The translations under genes were made by a program, and so were the position numbers. Positions 29,544 through 38,284 of a stretch of DNA of 64,000 nt are shown here, in pieces. The stretch lies in assembly GCA_044508215.1 (NCBI GenBank), contig JBIQID010000002.1:29712-93711 (forward strand), given 5' to 3'. Each line of letters opens with the position of its first letter. Position 1 is the first letter of the stretch. The stretch is from JAEZFI01 sp044508215. GTDB taxonomy: Bacteria > Actinomycetota > Acidimicrobiia > Acidimicrobiales > Microtrichaceae. The notes under the pieces are model-generated. The model saw only the letters and a list, made by a program, of their open reading frames with translations. It searched no databases and was not told the DNA's origin.

Positions 29544-32072
29544 ATGAAGGCCGTGCGAAGCTTGACCGTCCGCCCCGCCATCCCCGATGCCATCGCGGGA
29601 CTCGACGAGCTGGCGGCCAACCTCCGTTGGTCGTTCCACCGTCCCACCAGGGACCTGTTCGAGGAGATCGACCCCGAGGAGTGGGGTCGGTCCGGGCACG
29701 ATCCCCGGCTGGTCCTGGCCCGCGCCCCCCACGATCGGCTGGTGGAGCTGAGCCAGGACGCCGGCTACGTCTCACGGGTCGAGGCCGAGGTCGCCGGCCT
29801 CCGTGAGGCACTCACCTCTCGCACGTGGTTCGACGAGCACGTCGGCGACCTCGGCGGCGCCGTGGCCTACTTCTCCCCCGAGTTCGGGATCGCCGAGGCG
29901 GTCCCGCAGTACTCGGGCGGCCTCGGGGTCCTCGCCGGCGACCACCTGAAGTCGTCCTCCGACCTGGGCGTCCCGCTCGTCGGCGTCGGGCTCTTCTACC
30001 GGCACGGCTACTTCCGCCAGCTGCTGTCGCCCGACGGTTGGCAGATGGAGCGGTTCCCCGACCTCGACCCGTACGCGATGAGCATGGAGCTGATCGAGGG
30101 CGTCCGGGTCCACCTCGACCTGGCCGAGGACCACGCCGTCGCCCAGGTGTGGCGGGCCCGGGTCGGCCGCACGCCGCTGTACCTGCTCGACACCGACGTC
30201 GACGAGAACCCCGACCACATCCGCACCATCTGCGACCGCCTCTACGGCGGCGACATCGAGCACCGGTTGCGCCAGGAGATCCTCCTCGGCATCGGCGGCG
30301 TTCGGATGCTGCGCGAGCTGGGCGTCGACGTGGCGGTGTTCCACACGAACGAGGGCCACGCGGGCTTCCTGGGCCTCGAGCGGATCCGGCTCCTGATGAC
30401 CGAGCAGGGCCTCTCGTTCGACGAGGCGGTCACGGCCGCCCGTGCCGGCGGGGTGTTCACCACCCACACACCGGTGCCCGCGGGCATCGACCGGTTCCCC
30501 GTCGACCTCATCGCCCGCTACTTCGGCGGCTGGGCGAACGAGGTGGGGATCGGCCTCGACGAGCTGCTGGCGCTGGGCCACCGGCCGTCGGAGGCGCCCG
30601 AGGAGCGCTTCAACATGGCGGTCATGGGCATGCGCCTCGCGGAGCGGCGCAACGGCGTCGCACGCCTCCACGGGGAGGTCTCGCGGGCGATGTTCCAGGA
30701 CCTCTGGCCCGACGTGCCGCCCGCCGAGGTCCCGATCGGGTCCATCACGAACGGGGTGCACCCGTGCACCTGGGTCTCTCCCGAGATGTCGCACCTGCTG
30801 GCCGAGCAGAACGGCGAGCCGTGGGGCTCGTCACCCGACGAGTCCTGGGACCTCGACGGCGTCGACGACCAGCGGCTGTGGGATGCACACCTGGAGGGCA
30901 AGCGCCGCCTCGTCCGCTTCGTCCGCCAGCACCTGCGCGAGAAGGCCCTGGCCCGCGGCGTCTCCCCCTCCGACCTCGACTGGACCGAGGGCGTCTTGGA
31001 CCCCGACATCCTCACGATCGGGTTCGCCCGCCGCTTCGCCACCTACAAGCGGGCCACGCTCCTCCTCAGCCAGCCGGACCGCCTGCGTGCGCTGCTCTGG
31101 CACGACGAGCGACCGGTGCAGTTCGTGTTCGCCGGCAAGGCGCACCCCGCTGACGAGCCCGGGAAGGAGCTGATCAGGGCGATCGCAGCGTTCTCGCACG
31201 AGCGCGACGTCCGGGACCGGTTCGTGTTCCTCGACGACTACGACATCGCCGTCGCCCGCCACATCATCCAGGGCGCCGACGTGTGGCTGAACACGCCGCT
31301 GCGCCCGCAGGAGGCGTGCGGCACCTCCGGCATGAAGGCCGCCATGAACGGGGCGATCAACTGCTCGGTCCTCGACGGGTGGTGGGACGAGTGCTTCAGC
31401 CCGGAAGCGGGCTGGGCGATCTCGTCGGCTGAGGACGCGACCGACCTCTCCCGCCGCAACGAGCGCGAGGCCGACTCGCTGTTCGACCTGCTCGAGCACC
31501 AGGTGGCCCCCCGCTACTGGGACGATCGCGTGCCGGGCGGGGTGAGCCCCGCCTGGGCCGCCACGATGCGGTCGTCGATCGGGCTCGGTCGGTTCGTCAG
31601 CTCGGGGCGGATGGTCCGCGACTACGTCACCGACCTGTACCAGCCGGCAGCCAGCGCGTCGGCCGAGCTCGCCGCCGATGGGTTCGCGGGCGCCCGTGAG
31701 CTGTCGGGGTGGCGTCGCCGCGTGCTCGACGGCTGGCACGCCGTCCACATCGACGAGGTCCAGATGGACGAGTCCATCGCCGACCTGTCGGCGAGCCGCA
31801 CCGTGTCGGCACGGGTCAGCCTCGGCGACCTCGACCCCGGCGACGTCCAGGTGCAGCTGCTCAGCGGTCTCGTCGGTCAGGCCGGCGAGCTGGAGGACCC
31901 GGCGCTCATCCCGATGTCACCGGTGGGTCCGGACGGTGACCGGCACCAGCGGTTCGAGGCGAAGCTCGCCTTCACCGAGGCCGGCCGCGCCGGCATCACG
32001 GTGCGTGTGGTCCCCCACCACCCGTTCCTCGGCGACCCGCTCGATCTCGGTCGGGTCGCCTGGGCGGGCTGA
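29544..32072 (+). CDS. glgP: Alpha-glucan (glycogen/maltodextrin) phosphorylase
   Basis: GlgP (GT35) releases glucose-1-phosphate from alpha-glucan ends. The 842-residue protein belongs to the bacterial alpha-glucan phosphorylase branch: it begins MKAVRSLTVRPAIP, has AYFSPEFGIAEAVPQYSGGL, the FHTNEGHAG segment, THTPVPAGIDRF, and the PLP-site region LRPQEACGTSGMKAAMNG. The PLP lysine is in that GTSGMK motif. It is divergent from the propeller-glgE operon, so synthesis and breakdown genes share a 66-base promoter region. Its 3' end overlaps the convergent DUF2085-like gene by 156 bases. Confidence 0.95.
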   Translation: MKAVRSLTVRPAIPDAIAGLDELAANLRWSFHRPTRDLFEEIDPEEWGRSGHDPRLVLARAPHDRLVELSQDAGYVSRVEAEVAGLREALTSRTWFDEHVGDLGGAVAYFSPEFGIAEAVPQYSGGLGVLAGDHLKSSSDLGVPLVGVGLFYRHGYFRQLLSPDGWQMERFPDLDPYAMSMELIEGVRVHLDLAEDHAVAQVWRARVGRTPLYLLDTDVDENPDHIRTICDRLYGGDIEHRLRQEILLGIGGVRMLRELGVDVAVFHTNEGHAGFLGLERIRLLMTEQGLSFDEAVTAARAGGVFTTHTPVPAGIDRFPVDLIARYFGGWANEVGIGLDELLALGHRPSEAPEERFNMAVMGMRLAERRNGVARLHGEVSRAMFQDLWPDVPPAEVPIGSITNGVHPCTWVSPEMSHLLAEQNGEPWGSSPDESWDLDGVDDQRLWDAHLEGKRRLVRFVRQHLREKALARGVSPSDLDWTEGVLDPDILTIGFARRFATYKRATLLLSQPDRLRALLWHDERPVQFVFAGKAHPADEPGKELIRAIAAFSHERDVRDRFVFLDDYDIAVARHIIQGADVWLNTPLRPQEACGTSGMKAAMNGAINCSVLDGWWDECFSPEAGWAISSAEDATDLSRRNEREADSLFDLLEHQVAPRYWDDRVPGGVSPAWAATMRSSIGLGRFVSSGRMVRDYVTDLYQPAASASAELAADGFAGARELSGWRRRVLDGWHAVHIDEVQMDESIADLSASRTVSARVSLGDLDPGDVQVQLLSGLVGQAGELEDPALIPMSPVGPDGDRHQRFEAKLAFTEAGRAGITVRVVPHHPFLGDPLDLGRVAWAG

Positions 32073-32495
32073 GCCCGAGCCGTCCCTGCGGCGGCCGAGG
32101 AACGCTGCGACGAGGCACACCGTCGCCCAGCCGAGCGCCATCCCCCAGAACCAGGGGTCGCCCTGGTCACGCAGGTACCGGGCGAAGCCCAGGCCCAGGG
32201 CGGGCGCGGCGACGACGGTCCCGGCGACGAGCCGTCCTGGTCGGTGGCGGGCGAGGCCGAGGTGCTCTGCGCACCACTCGAGCACGGTCGGGACCGGCGC
32301 CAGCACCATGACCCACGGCACCCACCCACCGTCCGCACCCCAACGCAGGCCTGCCGCAGCGACGATGAGCGCCAACGGGTAGAGCACGGCGCAGCGCCGG
32401 CAGACGTGGCGGTCACCGATGTGGACGCAGCGGTCGTAGTCGTCGGGCCAGTGGTGGGCGCACCACATGGGCGACGGGGCGGGGGCCGAGCTCAT
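31917..32495 (-). CDS. DUF2085-like small membrane protein
   Basis: A 192-residue protein. The cytoplasmic or exposed start has the DUF2085-like Cys/His pattern CAHHWPDD, DRCVHIGDRHVCRRCAVLY, followed by three or four membrane helices. The recognisable part ends near residue 132 (FLGRRRDGSG); the last 50 or so residues are polar and correspond to antisense of the glgP 3' end, so they may be an unselected tail. A GGGAGGGG ribosome site precedes the ATG. Function is unknown. Confidence 0.7.
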   Translation of the reverse strand: MSSAPAPSPMWCAHHWPDDYDRCVHIGDRHVCRRCAVLYPLALIVAAAGLRWGADGGWVPWVMVLAPVPTVLEWCAEHLGLARHRPGRLVAGTVVAAPALGLGFARYLRDQGDPWFWGMALGWATVCLVAAFLGRRRDGSGSARPGDPTEIERVAEERVVGDHTHRDAGAAGLGEGELRLEPLVPVTVRTHR

Positions 32496-32539
32496 CCCCT
32501 CCCATCGGCACGTGGAGGCGGATCAGCAGCCGAGGCGGA

Positions 32540-33337
32540 TCAGAAGGTGGCCTTGCCGGGCCCGTGCTCGAGGAAGCTCGCCACGCCGATCGTGGCGTCG
32601 GGGGTGCCGAAGCTCTCCACGAACCGGTCCTGCTCGACGCGCAAGCCCTCGTCGAGCGACCCCTCCAGCCCCTCGTCGATCGCGGCCTTCGCGAGGGCGA
32701 TCGACCGGGGCGGCCCTGCTGCGAACGTGGCCGCCCAGTCGAAGGTCGCCTGCTCCAGCTCCTCGGGCTCGACCACGCGGTCCAGGAGGCCGATGGCGAG
32801 CGCCTCCTCCGCCGTCACCTGCCGGCCGGAGAGGACGAGGTCCTTCGCCCGTGACGGGCCCACGAGGCGGGCGAGGCGCTGCGTGCCCCCGCCGCCAGGG
32901 ATGATGCCGAGGAGGATCTCCGGCTGGCCGAGGCGGGCCTTCGACGAAGCGATGCGCAGGTCGCACGCCAGCGCCAGCTCGCACCCGCCGCCAAGGGCGA
33001 ACCCGCTGATCGACGCGATCGTGACGCTCGGGATGGCGGCCACGGCGTTGAGCGCATCGAGGAACGCGCCACCCACCTCGCGCACCCGCTCGGCGGGGGC
33101 GATGCGGAACGCTGCCGGGTCGGCGTTCTCGGCGAACTCCGTGATGTCGGCACCGGCGGCGAACAGCTTCGGCCCGCCGGTCACCACCACCGCCCGAGCC
33201 GGGTCTTCTGTCAGCTGGGCTGCCACCTCTTGCAGCCGGCCGAGCACGGCGGTGGACAGGGCGTTGACCTTCGGGTTGTCGAGCGTGACCACGGCGATCC
33301 CGTCGTCGCGCCGCTCCAGGGTGACCAGTTCCGACAT
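32540..33337 (-). CDS. Enoyl-CoA hydratase/isomerase family protein
   Basis: A 265-residue crotonase-fold enzyme, probably hydrating a 2-enoyl-CoA in beta-oxidation or a related route. The oxyanion hole is GFALGGGCELALACD and the second catalytic region PEILLGIIPGGGGTQRL holds the glutamate that positions water; the early GPKLFAAGADITEF is also typical. The ATG at 33337 follows a TACCGT -10 box eight bases upstream; an in-frame ATG at 33358 lies upstream of that box. The gene lies just downstream of meaB on the same strand. Confidence 0.9.
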   Translation of the reverse strand: MSELVTLERRDDGIAVVTLDNPKVNALSTAVLGRLQEVAAQLTEDPARAVVVTGGPKLFAAGADITEFAENADPAAFRIAPAERVREVGGAFLDALNAVAAIPSVTIASISGFALGGGCELALACDLRIASSKARLGQPEILLGIIPGGGGTQRLARLVGPSRAKDLVLSGRQVTAEEALAIGLLDRVVEPEELEQATFDWAATFAAGPPRSIALAKAAIDEGLEGSLDEGLRVEQDRFVESFGTPDATIGVASFLEHGPGKATF

Positions 33338-33345
33338 GTCCCGGC

Positions 33346-33351
33346 ACGGTA
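33346..33351 (-). promoter_or_regulatory. -10 box (TACCGT) of the enoyl-CoA hydratase gene
   Basis: TACCGT on the minus strand lies eight bases before ATG 33337, between the meaB stop and this start, suggesting the hydratase has its own leaderless promoter. Confidence 0.45.
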
Positions 33352-33368
33352 GCCGCATGTCAGCGGGA

Positions 33369-34319
33369 TCAACCTGTCCCGAGCAGGCGGTCGACCGCCG
33401 ACCAGGGGTCGAGGCGTCGCTCCTGCACCGCGGCGACGAGGGCGTCGAAGCCGTCCACGGTGACCGCCGCCTTGGCGCGCTCGGCCAGCTGGGCTGCGGC
33501 CAGGCGTGACAGCTCCGAGCGGGTCCGCTCCGAGCGTCGCCGCTCCAGCTCGCCCGTCTCCTCGAGGTGTGCCCGGTGTGCGCGCACGGCGTCGACGACC
33601 TCGGCGACTCCCTGCCCGTCGGAGGCGACGGTCTGCAGCACCGGTGGCTCCCAGCCGCCATGGTCCGAGAGCGCCAGCATCCGTCGCAGGTCCCGTTCCG
33701 TCTCGCGGGTGCCGGGCCGGTCGGCCTTGTTGATCACGAACACGTCGGCGATCTCCATGAGCCCTGCCTTGTTCGCCTGCACCGAGTCGCCCCAGCCGGG
33801 GTTCACCACGACCACGACGGTGTCGGCAGCCCCCACCACCTCGATCTCCACCTGGCCGACACCCACGGTCTCCACGAGGATCCACGGCAGACCGGCCGCG
33901 TCGAGGACCCGGATCGCCTGTGGGGTGGCCAGCGCCAACCCCCCGAGGTGGCCACGGGTGGCCATCGACCGGATGAACACCCCGTCGTCGAGGCTGTGGT
34001 CGCCCATGCGCACCCGGTCGCCCAGGATCGCGCCGCCCGAGAACGGGGACGACGGGTCGATCGCGAGGACGCCGATGCGCTCCCCCGCCTCGCGGACCAC
34101 TCGGCACAGGGCGCTCGTCAAGGTCGACTTCCCGGCGCCCGGCGCGCCGGTGAGGCCCACCGTGTAGCCGGTCCCGGCGGCCCGGTGCGCCACCTGGCCC
34201 ACGGCGCGTGCCCCGGCCCCGCCCCGCTCGGTGAGCGTCAGCAGGCGGGCGAGCGACGCCCGGCGCCCCGACTGCGCCTCGGTGAGCAGCGTGCCGACGG
34301 CCTCGGCGGTGGCGGTCAC
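33369..34319 (-). CDS. meaB: MeaB/ArgK-type GTPase (methylmalonyl-CoA mutase chaperone)
   Basis: A G3E-family P-loop GTPase of 316 residues. Walker A is GLTGAPGAGKST, switch regions include DPSSPFSGGAILGDRVRM and the ETVGVGQ motif, and the base-recognition motif is NKAD. MeaB proteins load and protect adenosylcobalamin in methylmalonyl-CoA mutase; no mutase gene is in the window, so this role is from family knowledge. GTG 34319 starts one base after the NifU stop, so the two genes are probably cotranscribed. Confidence 0.93.
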   Translation of the reverse strand: MTATAEAVGTLLTEAQSGRRASLARLLTLTERGGAGARAVGQVAHRAAGTGYTVGLTGAPGAGKSTLTSALCRVVREAGERIGVLAIDPSSPFSGGAILGDRVRMGDHSLDDGVFIRSMATRGHLGGLALATPQAIRVLDAAGLPWILVETVGVGQVEIEVVGAADTVVVVVNPGWGDSVQANKAGLMEIADVFVINKADRPGTRETERDLRRMLALSDHGGWEPPVLQTVASDGQGVAEVVDAVRAHRAHLEETGELERRRSERTRSELSRLAAAQLAERAKAAVTVDGFDALVAAVQERRLDPWSAVDRLLGTG

Positions 34320-34320
34320 C

Positions 34321-34584
34321 TCAGAGCGCGACGGGGGTGCCGTCCTCGACCGGCGCTCCACCCGTCTCGACCACTGCGGTCACGCTGGGGACCCGGTCCT
34401 TCAGGATCCGCTCGACGCCGGCCCGCATCGTCCCCGACGACGACGGGCAGGTCCCGCACGTGCCGCTCAGGAGCAGCTCCACCACCCCGGTGGACTCGTC
34501 GACGCCCACGAGCTCGATGTCGCCGCCGTCCGAGCGGACGGCGGGGCGGAGCACGTCGACGACCTGTGCGACCTCGCTGAACAC
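34321..34584 (-). CDS. NifU-like Fe-S scaffold domain protein
   Basis: An 87-residue protein that is just the NifU C-terminal (Nfu) domain. It opens with VVDVLRPAVRSDGGDIELV, and the cluster-binding Cys43 and Cys46 lie in GTCGTCPSS. Such proteins carry or transfer Fe-S clusters in the cytoplasm. The GTG start is supported by a TAGCCT -10 box seven bases upstream. It is followed directly by meaB. Confidence 0.9.
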   Translation of the reverse strand: MFSEVAQVVDVLRPAVRSDGGDIELVGVDESTGVVELLLSGTCGTCPSSSGTMRAGVERILKDRVPSVTAVVETGGAPVEDGTPVAL

Positions 34585-34591
34585 GAGGGCG

Positions 34592-34597
34592 AGGCTA
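34592..34597 (-). promoter_or_regulatory. -10 box (TAGCCT) of the nfu-meaB operon
   Basis: TAGCCT on the minus strand lies seven bases before GTG 34584, again predicting a leaderless transcript. Confidence 0.45.
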
Positions 34598-34644
34598 CTG
34601 GGCGCCGATCGGCCGCCGCGGCCGGCGCCTCGCCCCGACGTGCG

Positions 34645-34842
34645 ATGCTGGTCGGCGTGTCCGCCGCGCCAGCGCTCCTCGCCCACCAGGGCGGCTGGGA
34701 CGAGATCTTGATGGTCCTCGGCCCGATCCTCGTGTTCTGGCTGATCCTGCGCGCCGCCCGGCGCCGTGCCGAGGCCGCCAACGAGATCCCGGGCGAGGGC
34801 GACGCTCCGGTCGAGGGTGCCACGGCCGACGTCGACGGCTGA
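34645..34842 (+). CDS. Small single-helix membrane protein
   Basis: A 65-residue protein. After a short polar start it has one membrane helix (ILMVLGPILVFWLILRAA) followed by an Arg-rich stop-transfer sequence and an acidic tail. I recognise no family. It is divergent from the NifU-like gene and convergent with murA. Its compact, clean helix-plus-positive-charge design and its own strand placement support a real gene, but function cannot be assigned. Confidence 0.55.
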   Translation: MLVGVSAAPALLAHQGGWDEILMVLGPILVFWLILRAARRRAEAANEIPGEGDAPVEGATADVDG

Positions 34843-34875
34843 GGAGCTGGCCCGCACCGAGCTGGCCCGGCCCGA

Positions 34876-36129
34876 TCAGGGGGCTCGAGTGATGGAGGCG
34901 CCGATGCCGGCGAGCTTCTCGACGAAGCCTTCGTACCCCCGGTCGAGGTGGTGGGCGTCGTGCACGACGGTCTCTCCCTCTGCCCGCAGGCCGGCCACCA
35001 CCAGCGCCGCGCCGGCCCGGATGTCGAACGCCCGCACCGGTGCGCCCGACAGCCACTCGACCCCGTCGATCACCACGTGGTGGCCCTCCACCTCGATGGA
35101 GGCCCCCATGCGGGCCAGCTCACCGATGTAGCGGAACCGGCCGCTGAAGAGGTTCTCCGTGGCGAAGCTCGTGCCGTCGGCCACCGAGAGCGCCGCTACG
35201 AACATCGGCAGGACGTCGGTGGCCACGCCCGGGTACGGGAGCGTCGCCACATCGGTGGCGCGCAGCTTGCCGGTCCCCATCACCCAGAGCCCCGCCGAGT
35301 CCGGAGCGGCCCGGACGCCCATGTCGCCCAGCTTCCGGACGACGGCGTTCAGGTGGTCCGGCTCGGCGCCGGCCAGGGTGACCTCGCCGCCGGCCACCGC
35401 CACGCACGTGAGGAAGGTGGCCGCCTCGATCCGGTCGGGCACCACTTCGTGCTGCACCGGCCGCAGCTCCCGGACGCCCTCCACCTCGATCAGGGGGCTG
35501 CCGGCTCCCAGCACCCGGGCACCCATCCGGTTCAGGAAGGCGGCCAGGTCGGAGATCTCCGGCTCACGCGCCGCGTTCTCGATCGTGGTCGTGCCGTCGG
35601 CGAGCGTGGCGGCGAGGAGCACCGTCTCCGTGGCGCCCACGGACGGGTACTCGAGCACCACTCGCCCACCGGTCAGCCCTGGGGCCTTGGCGTCGATGTT
35701 GCCGTGGCGCAGCTCGAAGGACGCCCCCATGGCCTCCAGGCCCGACAGGTGCAGGTTGATCGGGCGACTGCCGAAGTCGTCGCCTCCCGGCATGGCGATC
35801 CGTGCCTCCCCGCACCGGGCCAGCAGGGGGCCGAGCAAGGCGGTGGACGCCCGCATCTTCTCGACCAGCTCGTAGGGGGCCTCGGGAGACGGCTCTTCGG
35901 GTGAGCTCACCTCGAGGACGTTCGCGTCGAGCCACTCGGAGGTGGCTCCGATGGCGGCGAGCGCTTCCCGCATCCACTCCACGTCGCTGATGCGCGGCAC
36001 GTTCGACAGCCGGTAGGTGCCCGGGCACAGGACGGTCGCTGCCATCAGCTTGAGCACCGAGTTCTTCGCCCCGCTGATCGGCACCGTCCCCGAGAGGGGC
36101 CCGGAGGGGCGTACCACCAGAGCGGCCAT
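34876..36129 (-). CDS. murA: UDP-N-acetylglucosamine 1-carboxyvinyltransferase (MurA)
   Basis: MurA adds enolpyruvate from PEP to UDP-GlcNAc, the first committed step of peptidoglycan synthesis. The 417-residue protein has the start GTVPISGAKNSVLKL (Lys22, Asn23) and the PEP-loop MPGGDDFGSRPINLHL. In most MurA enzymes this loop carries a Cys (Cys115 in E. coli) that fosfomycin alkylates; here the residue is Asp117, as in M. tuberculosis. The ATG at 36129 is divergent from the MFS gene 24 bases away. It appears monocistronic. Confidence 0.95.
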   Translation of the reverse strand: MAALVVRPSGPLSGTVPISGAKNSVLKLMAATVLCPGTYRLSNVPRISDVEWMREALAAIGATSEWLDANVLEVSSPEEPSPEAPYELVEKMRASTALLGPLLARCGEARIAMPGGDDFGSRPINLHLSGLEAMGASFELRHGNIDAKAPGLTGGRVVLEYPSVGATETVLLAATLADGTTTIENAAREPEISDLAAFLNRMGARVLGAGSPLIEVEGVRELRPVQHEVVPDRIEAATFLTCVAVAGGEVTLAGAEPDHLNAVVRKLGDMGVRAAPDSAGLWVMGTGKLRATDVATLPYPGVATDVLPMFVAALSVADGTSFATENLFSGRFRYIGELARMGASIEVEGHHVVIDGVEWLSGAPVRAFDIRAGAALVVAGLRAEGETVVHDAHHLDRGYEGFVEKLAGIGASITRAP

Positions 36130-36153
36130 ACATGGAGCAGTATTGCCGCCCGC

Positions 36154-37716
36154 ATGGCGACCGTCGGGATCACGAGGGAGATGGAAGCGGCCGACGCCGC
36201 CCTGTGGCTGGTTCCCCGCGACGACGTCCTGGTGGCCGAGGCGCCCGACGGCGACGGCTGTGACGACGGCGTCCACCGCTTCACGGCGGTCGAGGGGCCG
36301 TTCCGCTCGTGGACGCGGACCGTCGTGGTGGAGCCGCTCGGGAGTGGGCGGGTGGAGCTGCACCAGGAGACCCGCTACCAGCTCGTGCTGGGCGTCTGGA
36401 GCCTCGTGTTCTCGCCGCTGCTGTGGTGCCAGCTGCGGAGGGAGCAGCACGGCGGCCGGGACCTGAGGCCCTGGTGGTCGCCGCCGGACCGCCTCGACGA
36501 GCGGGCCGCACGCGTCGTGGCTGCGTGCGCCTCCCTGGCCGTGATCGGCGGCTACCTGGGTGGCCTCCTCGGGACGATGCTGACGTTCGTCGGCTCGGAG
36601 CTGGACGCCGGGGTCCGAGCGCAGTCGACGGTCCTCGCGGTCGTGCGCATCGGGGCGGTGCTGACGATCGCCGGCATGGCGCTCGCCGACCGGTTCGGCC
36701 GCATCGCGCTGGTCCGCGCCACCTTCGTGACGGCTGCGGTGGCAGCCGGGCTGGGCGCGGTGGCCCCTGGACTCACGGCGGTCACCGTGACGCAGCTGGT
36801 GTGCCGGGGCACGATCGCGGTCGGTGTCCTGCTCCTGGCAGTGGTGGTGGCGGAGGAGGTCCCGGCGGGTTCCCGCGCCTACGTCCTCGGCCTGGTCACG
36901 ATGGCGGGTGGCCTCGGCGTGGGGATGGTGATCTGGCTGGTCCCGCTCGCCGATGCGGCGATCTGGGGCTGGCGCATCGTCTGGGGCCTCGGCCTGCTGG
37001 CGATCCCCCTCACCCTGCGGGTCCTGTCGGGCGTTCCCGAGACCCGCCGTTGGACGGCCGTCGCCGGCCCCGAACCGGAGGGCGAAGGGAACGTACGAAC
37101 GAGGCGGGCGGTCGCGGCTGGGGCGATGGTGCTCCTCATCAACCTCTTCGTGGCGCCGGTCTCGCAGCTGCAGAACGAGTACCTCCGCACCGAACGGGGC
37201 TACGGCGGGGCGCTGCTCGTGCTGTTCCTGATCGGCACGAACACGTGGGGTGGGATCGGCGTGATCCTGGGCGGCCGGGTCGCTGACCGCCGCTCGCGGC
37301 ACCTCGTCGCCGTGGTGGGCCTCGCCGGCCTCGCCGTCGGGAACGCGGTCATGTTCGCCACGAGCGGCTGGGTGATGTGGGTGGCGTCCCTCGTCGGGTC
37401 GATGGTGGGGGCGGCGACGATCCCGTCGATCGGGGTCCTGGGGCCCGAGCTGTTCCCCACCCGTCGGCGCGCCACGGCGAACGGGTGGCTGGCGGTGGCG
37501 GGGGTGGGTGGCGGTGCCGCCGGCCTGGCGCTCGCCGGCTGGCTGATCGACTCCGTGGGGTACGGGCGTGCGTTCGTGTGGCTCACGCTGGCGCCGGCGG
37601 GGGTGGCCGCTGCCATGTTCTGGCTGCCCGAGACGGCACGCCACGAGCTGGAGGAGCTGAACTCCGACTCGTTCGACGACTCCGCGAGCCGGCTCAGGAG
37701 CCCGGCAGACCCCTGA
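36154..37716 (+). CDS. MFS transporter with a soluble N-terminal domain
   Basis: A 520-residue protein. Residues 1-95 form a soluble region with the look of a small beta-rich domain (VHRFTAVEGPFRSWTRTVVV, RVELHQETRYQLVLGVW). From about residue 125 there are roughly twelve membrane helices with MFS signs such as GMALADRFGRIALVR after helix 2 and FPTRRRATANGW in the second half, the latter typical of the sugar/metabolite porter group. The substrate is unknown. It starts 24 bases from murA in the opposite direction. Confidence 0.82.
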   Translation: MATVGITREMEAADAALWLVPRDDVLVAEAPDGDGCDDGVHRFTAVEGPFRSWTRTVVVEPLGSGRVELHQETRYQLVLGVWSLVFSPLLWCQLRREQHGGRDLRPWWSPPDRLDERAARVVAACASLAVIGGYLGGLLGTMLTFVGSELDAGVRAQSTVLAVVRIGAVLTIAGMALADRFGRIALVRATFVTAAVAAGLGAVAPGLTAVTVTQLVCRGTIAVGVLLLAVVVAEEVPAGSRAYVLGLVTMAGGLGVGMVIWLVPLADAAIWGWRIVWGLGLLAIPLTLRVLSGVPETRRWTAVAGPEPEGEGNVRTRRAVAAGAMVLLINLFVAPVSQLQNEYLRTERGYGGALLVLFLIGTNTWGGIGVILGGRVADRRSRHLVAVVGLAGLAVGNAVMFATSGWVMWVASLVGSMVGAATIPSIGVLGPELFPTRRRATANGWLAVAGVGGGAAGLALAGWLIDSVGYGRAFVWLTLAPAGVAAAMFWLPETARHELEELNSDSFDDSASRLRSPADP

Positions 37717-38284
37717 TCCACTCCGCCACGACCGCGGCGATCTCCCCGTCCGCGCCCTTCAGGTCGTGCCGCTTGCCGGGGAGCCAGTGGTGGGTGACCG
37801 GCCCGGGGATCGTGGCCGTGGCCGCCTCGAGCTCCTCCGGGGTTCCGAAGGGGTCCCGGTCGCCCGACACGAACAGACACGGCACCCGGAGGTCCGGGAG
37901 GTGTTCGGTCCGGAGCTTCTCTGGCTTCCCGGGCGGGTGGAGCGGATAGCAGATCGCCACCAGCCCCACGACTGCGGGGTGGCCCTCGGCGGCCACCATG
38001 GAGCACATGCGGCCGCCCATCGAACGGCCACCCACCACGACCCGCTCGGCGCCCCACTCGGCGCACGCCGCGTCGATCTCGTCGCGCACGGCTTGGAGCA
38101 GGACTGGTGCACGGTCCGGCGCCCTGCGGCCGGCCTTCCGGTAGGGGAAGTCGAAGCGACGGACCGGCAGCGGAACGAGCGCCGCTTCGATCGCCAGGAG
38201 GGAGGGGTGGGAGGCGTCGGTCCCGGCCCCGGGGGCGAGGAGCACGCCGTCGGCGGCGGAGCGGGACCGGCGACGGGACGTCAC
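37694..38284 (-). CDS. Alpha/beta hydrolase (KANL3/Tex30-dienelactone hydrolase-like)
   Basis: A 196-residue serine hydrolase fold protein. The nucleophile elbow is GGRSMGGRM, the acid is in SGDRDPFG and the base in KRHDLKG. The start GVLLAPGAGTDASHPSL supplies the oxyanion region, typical of the KANL3/Tex30 hydrolase group. The GTG start overlaps the preceding gene's stop (GTGA), and the 3' end overlaps the MFS gene by 23 bases. Substrate unknown. Confidence 0.85.
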   Translation of the reverse strand: MTSRRRSRSAADGVLLAPGAGTDASHPSLLAIEAALVPLPVRRFDFPYRKAGRRAPDRAPVLLQAVRDEIDAACAEWGAERVVVGGRSMGGRMCSMVAAEGHPAVVGLVAICYPLHPPGKPEKLRTEHLPDLRVPCLFVSGDRDPFGTPEELEAATATIPGPVTHHWLPGKRHDLKGADGEIAAVVAEWIRGLPGS

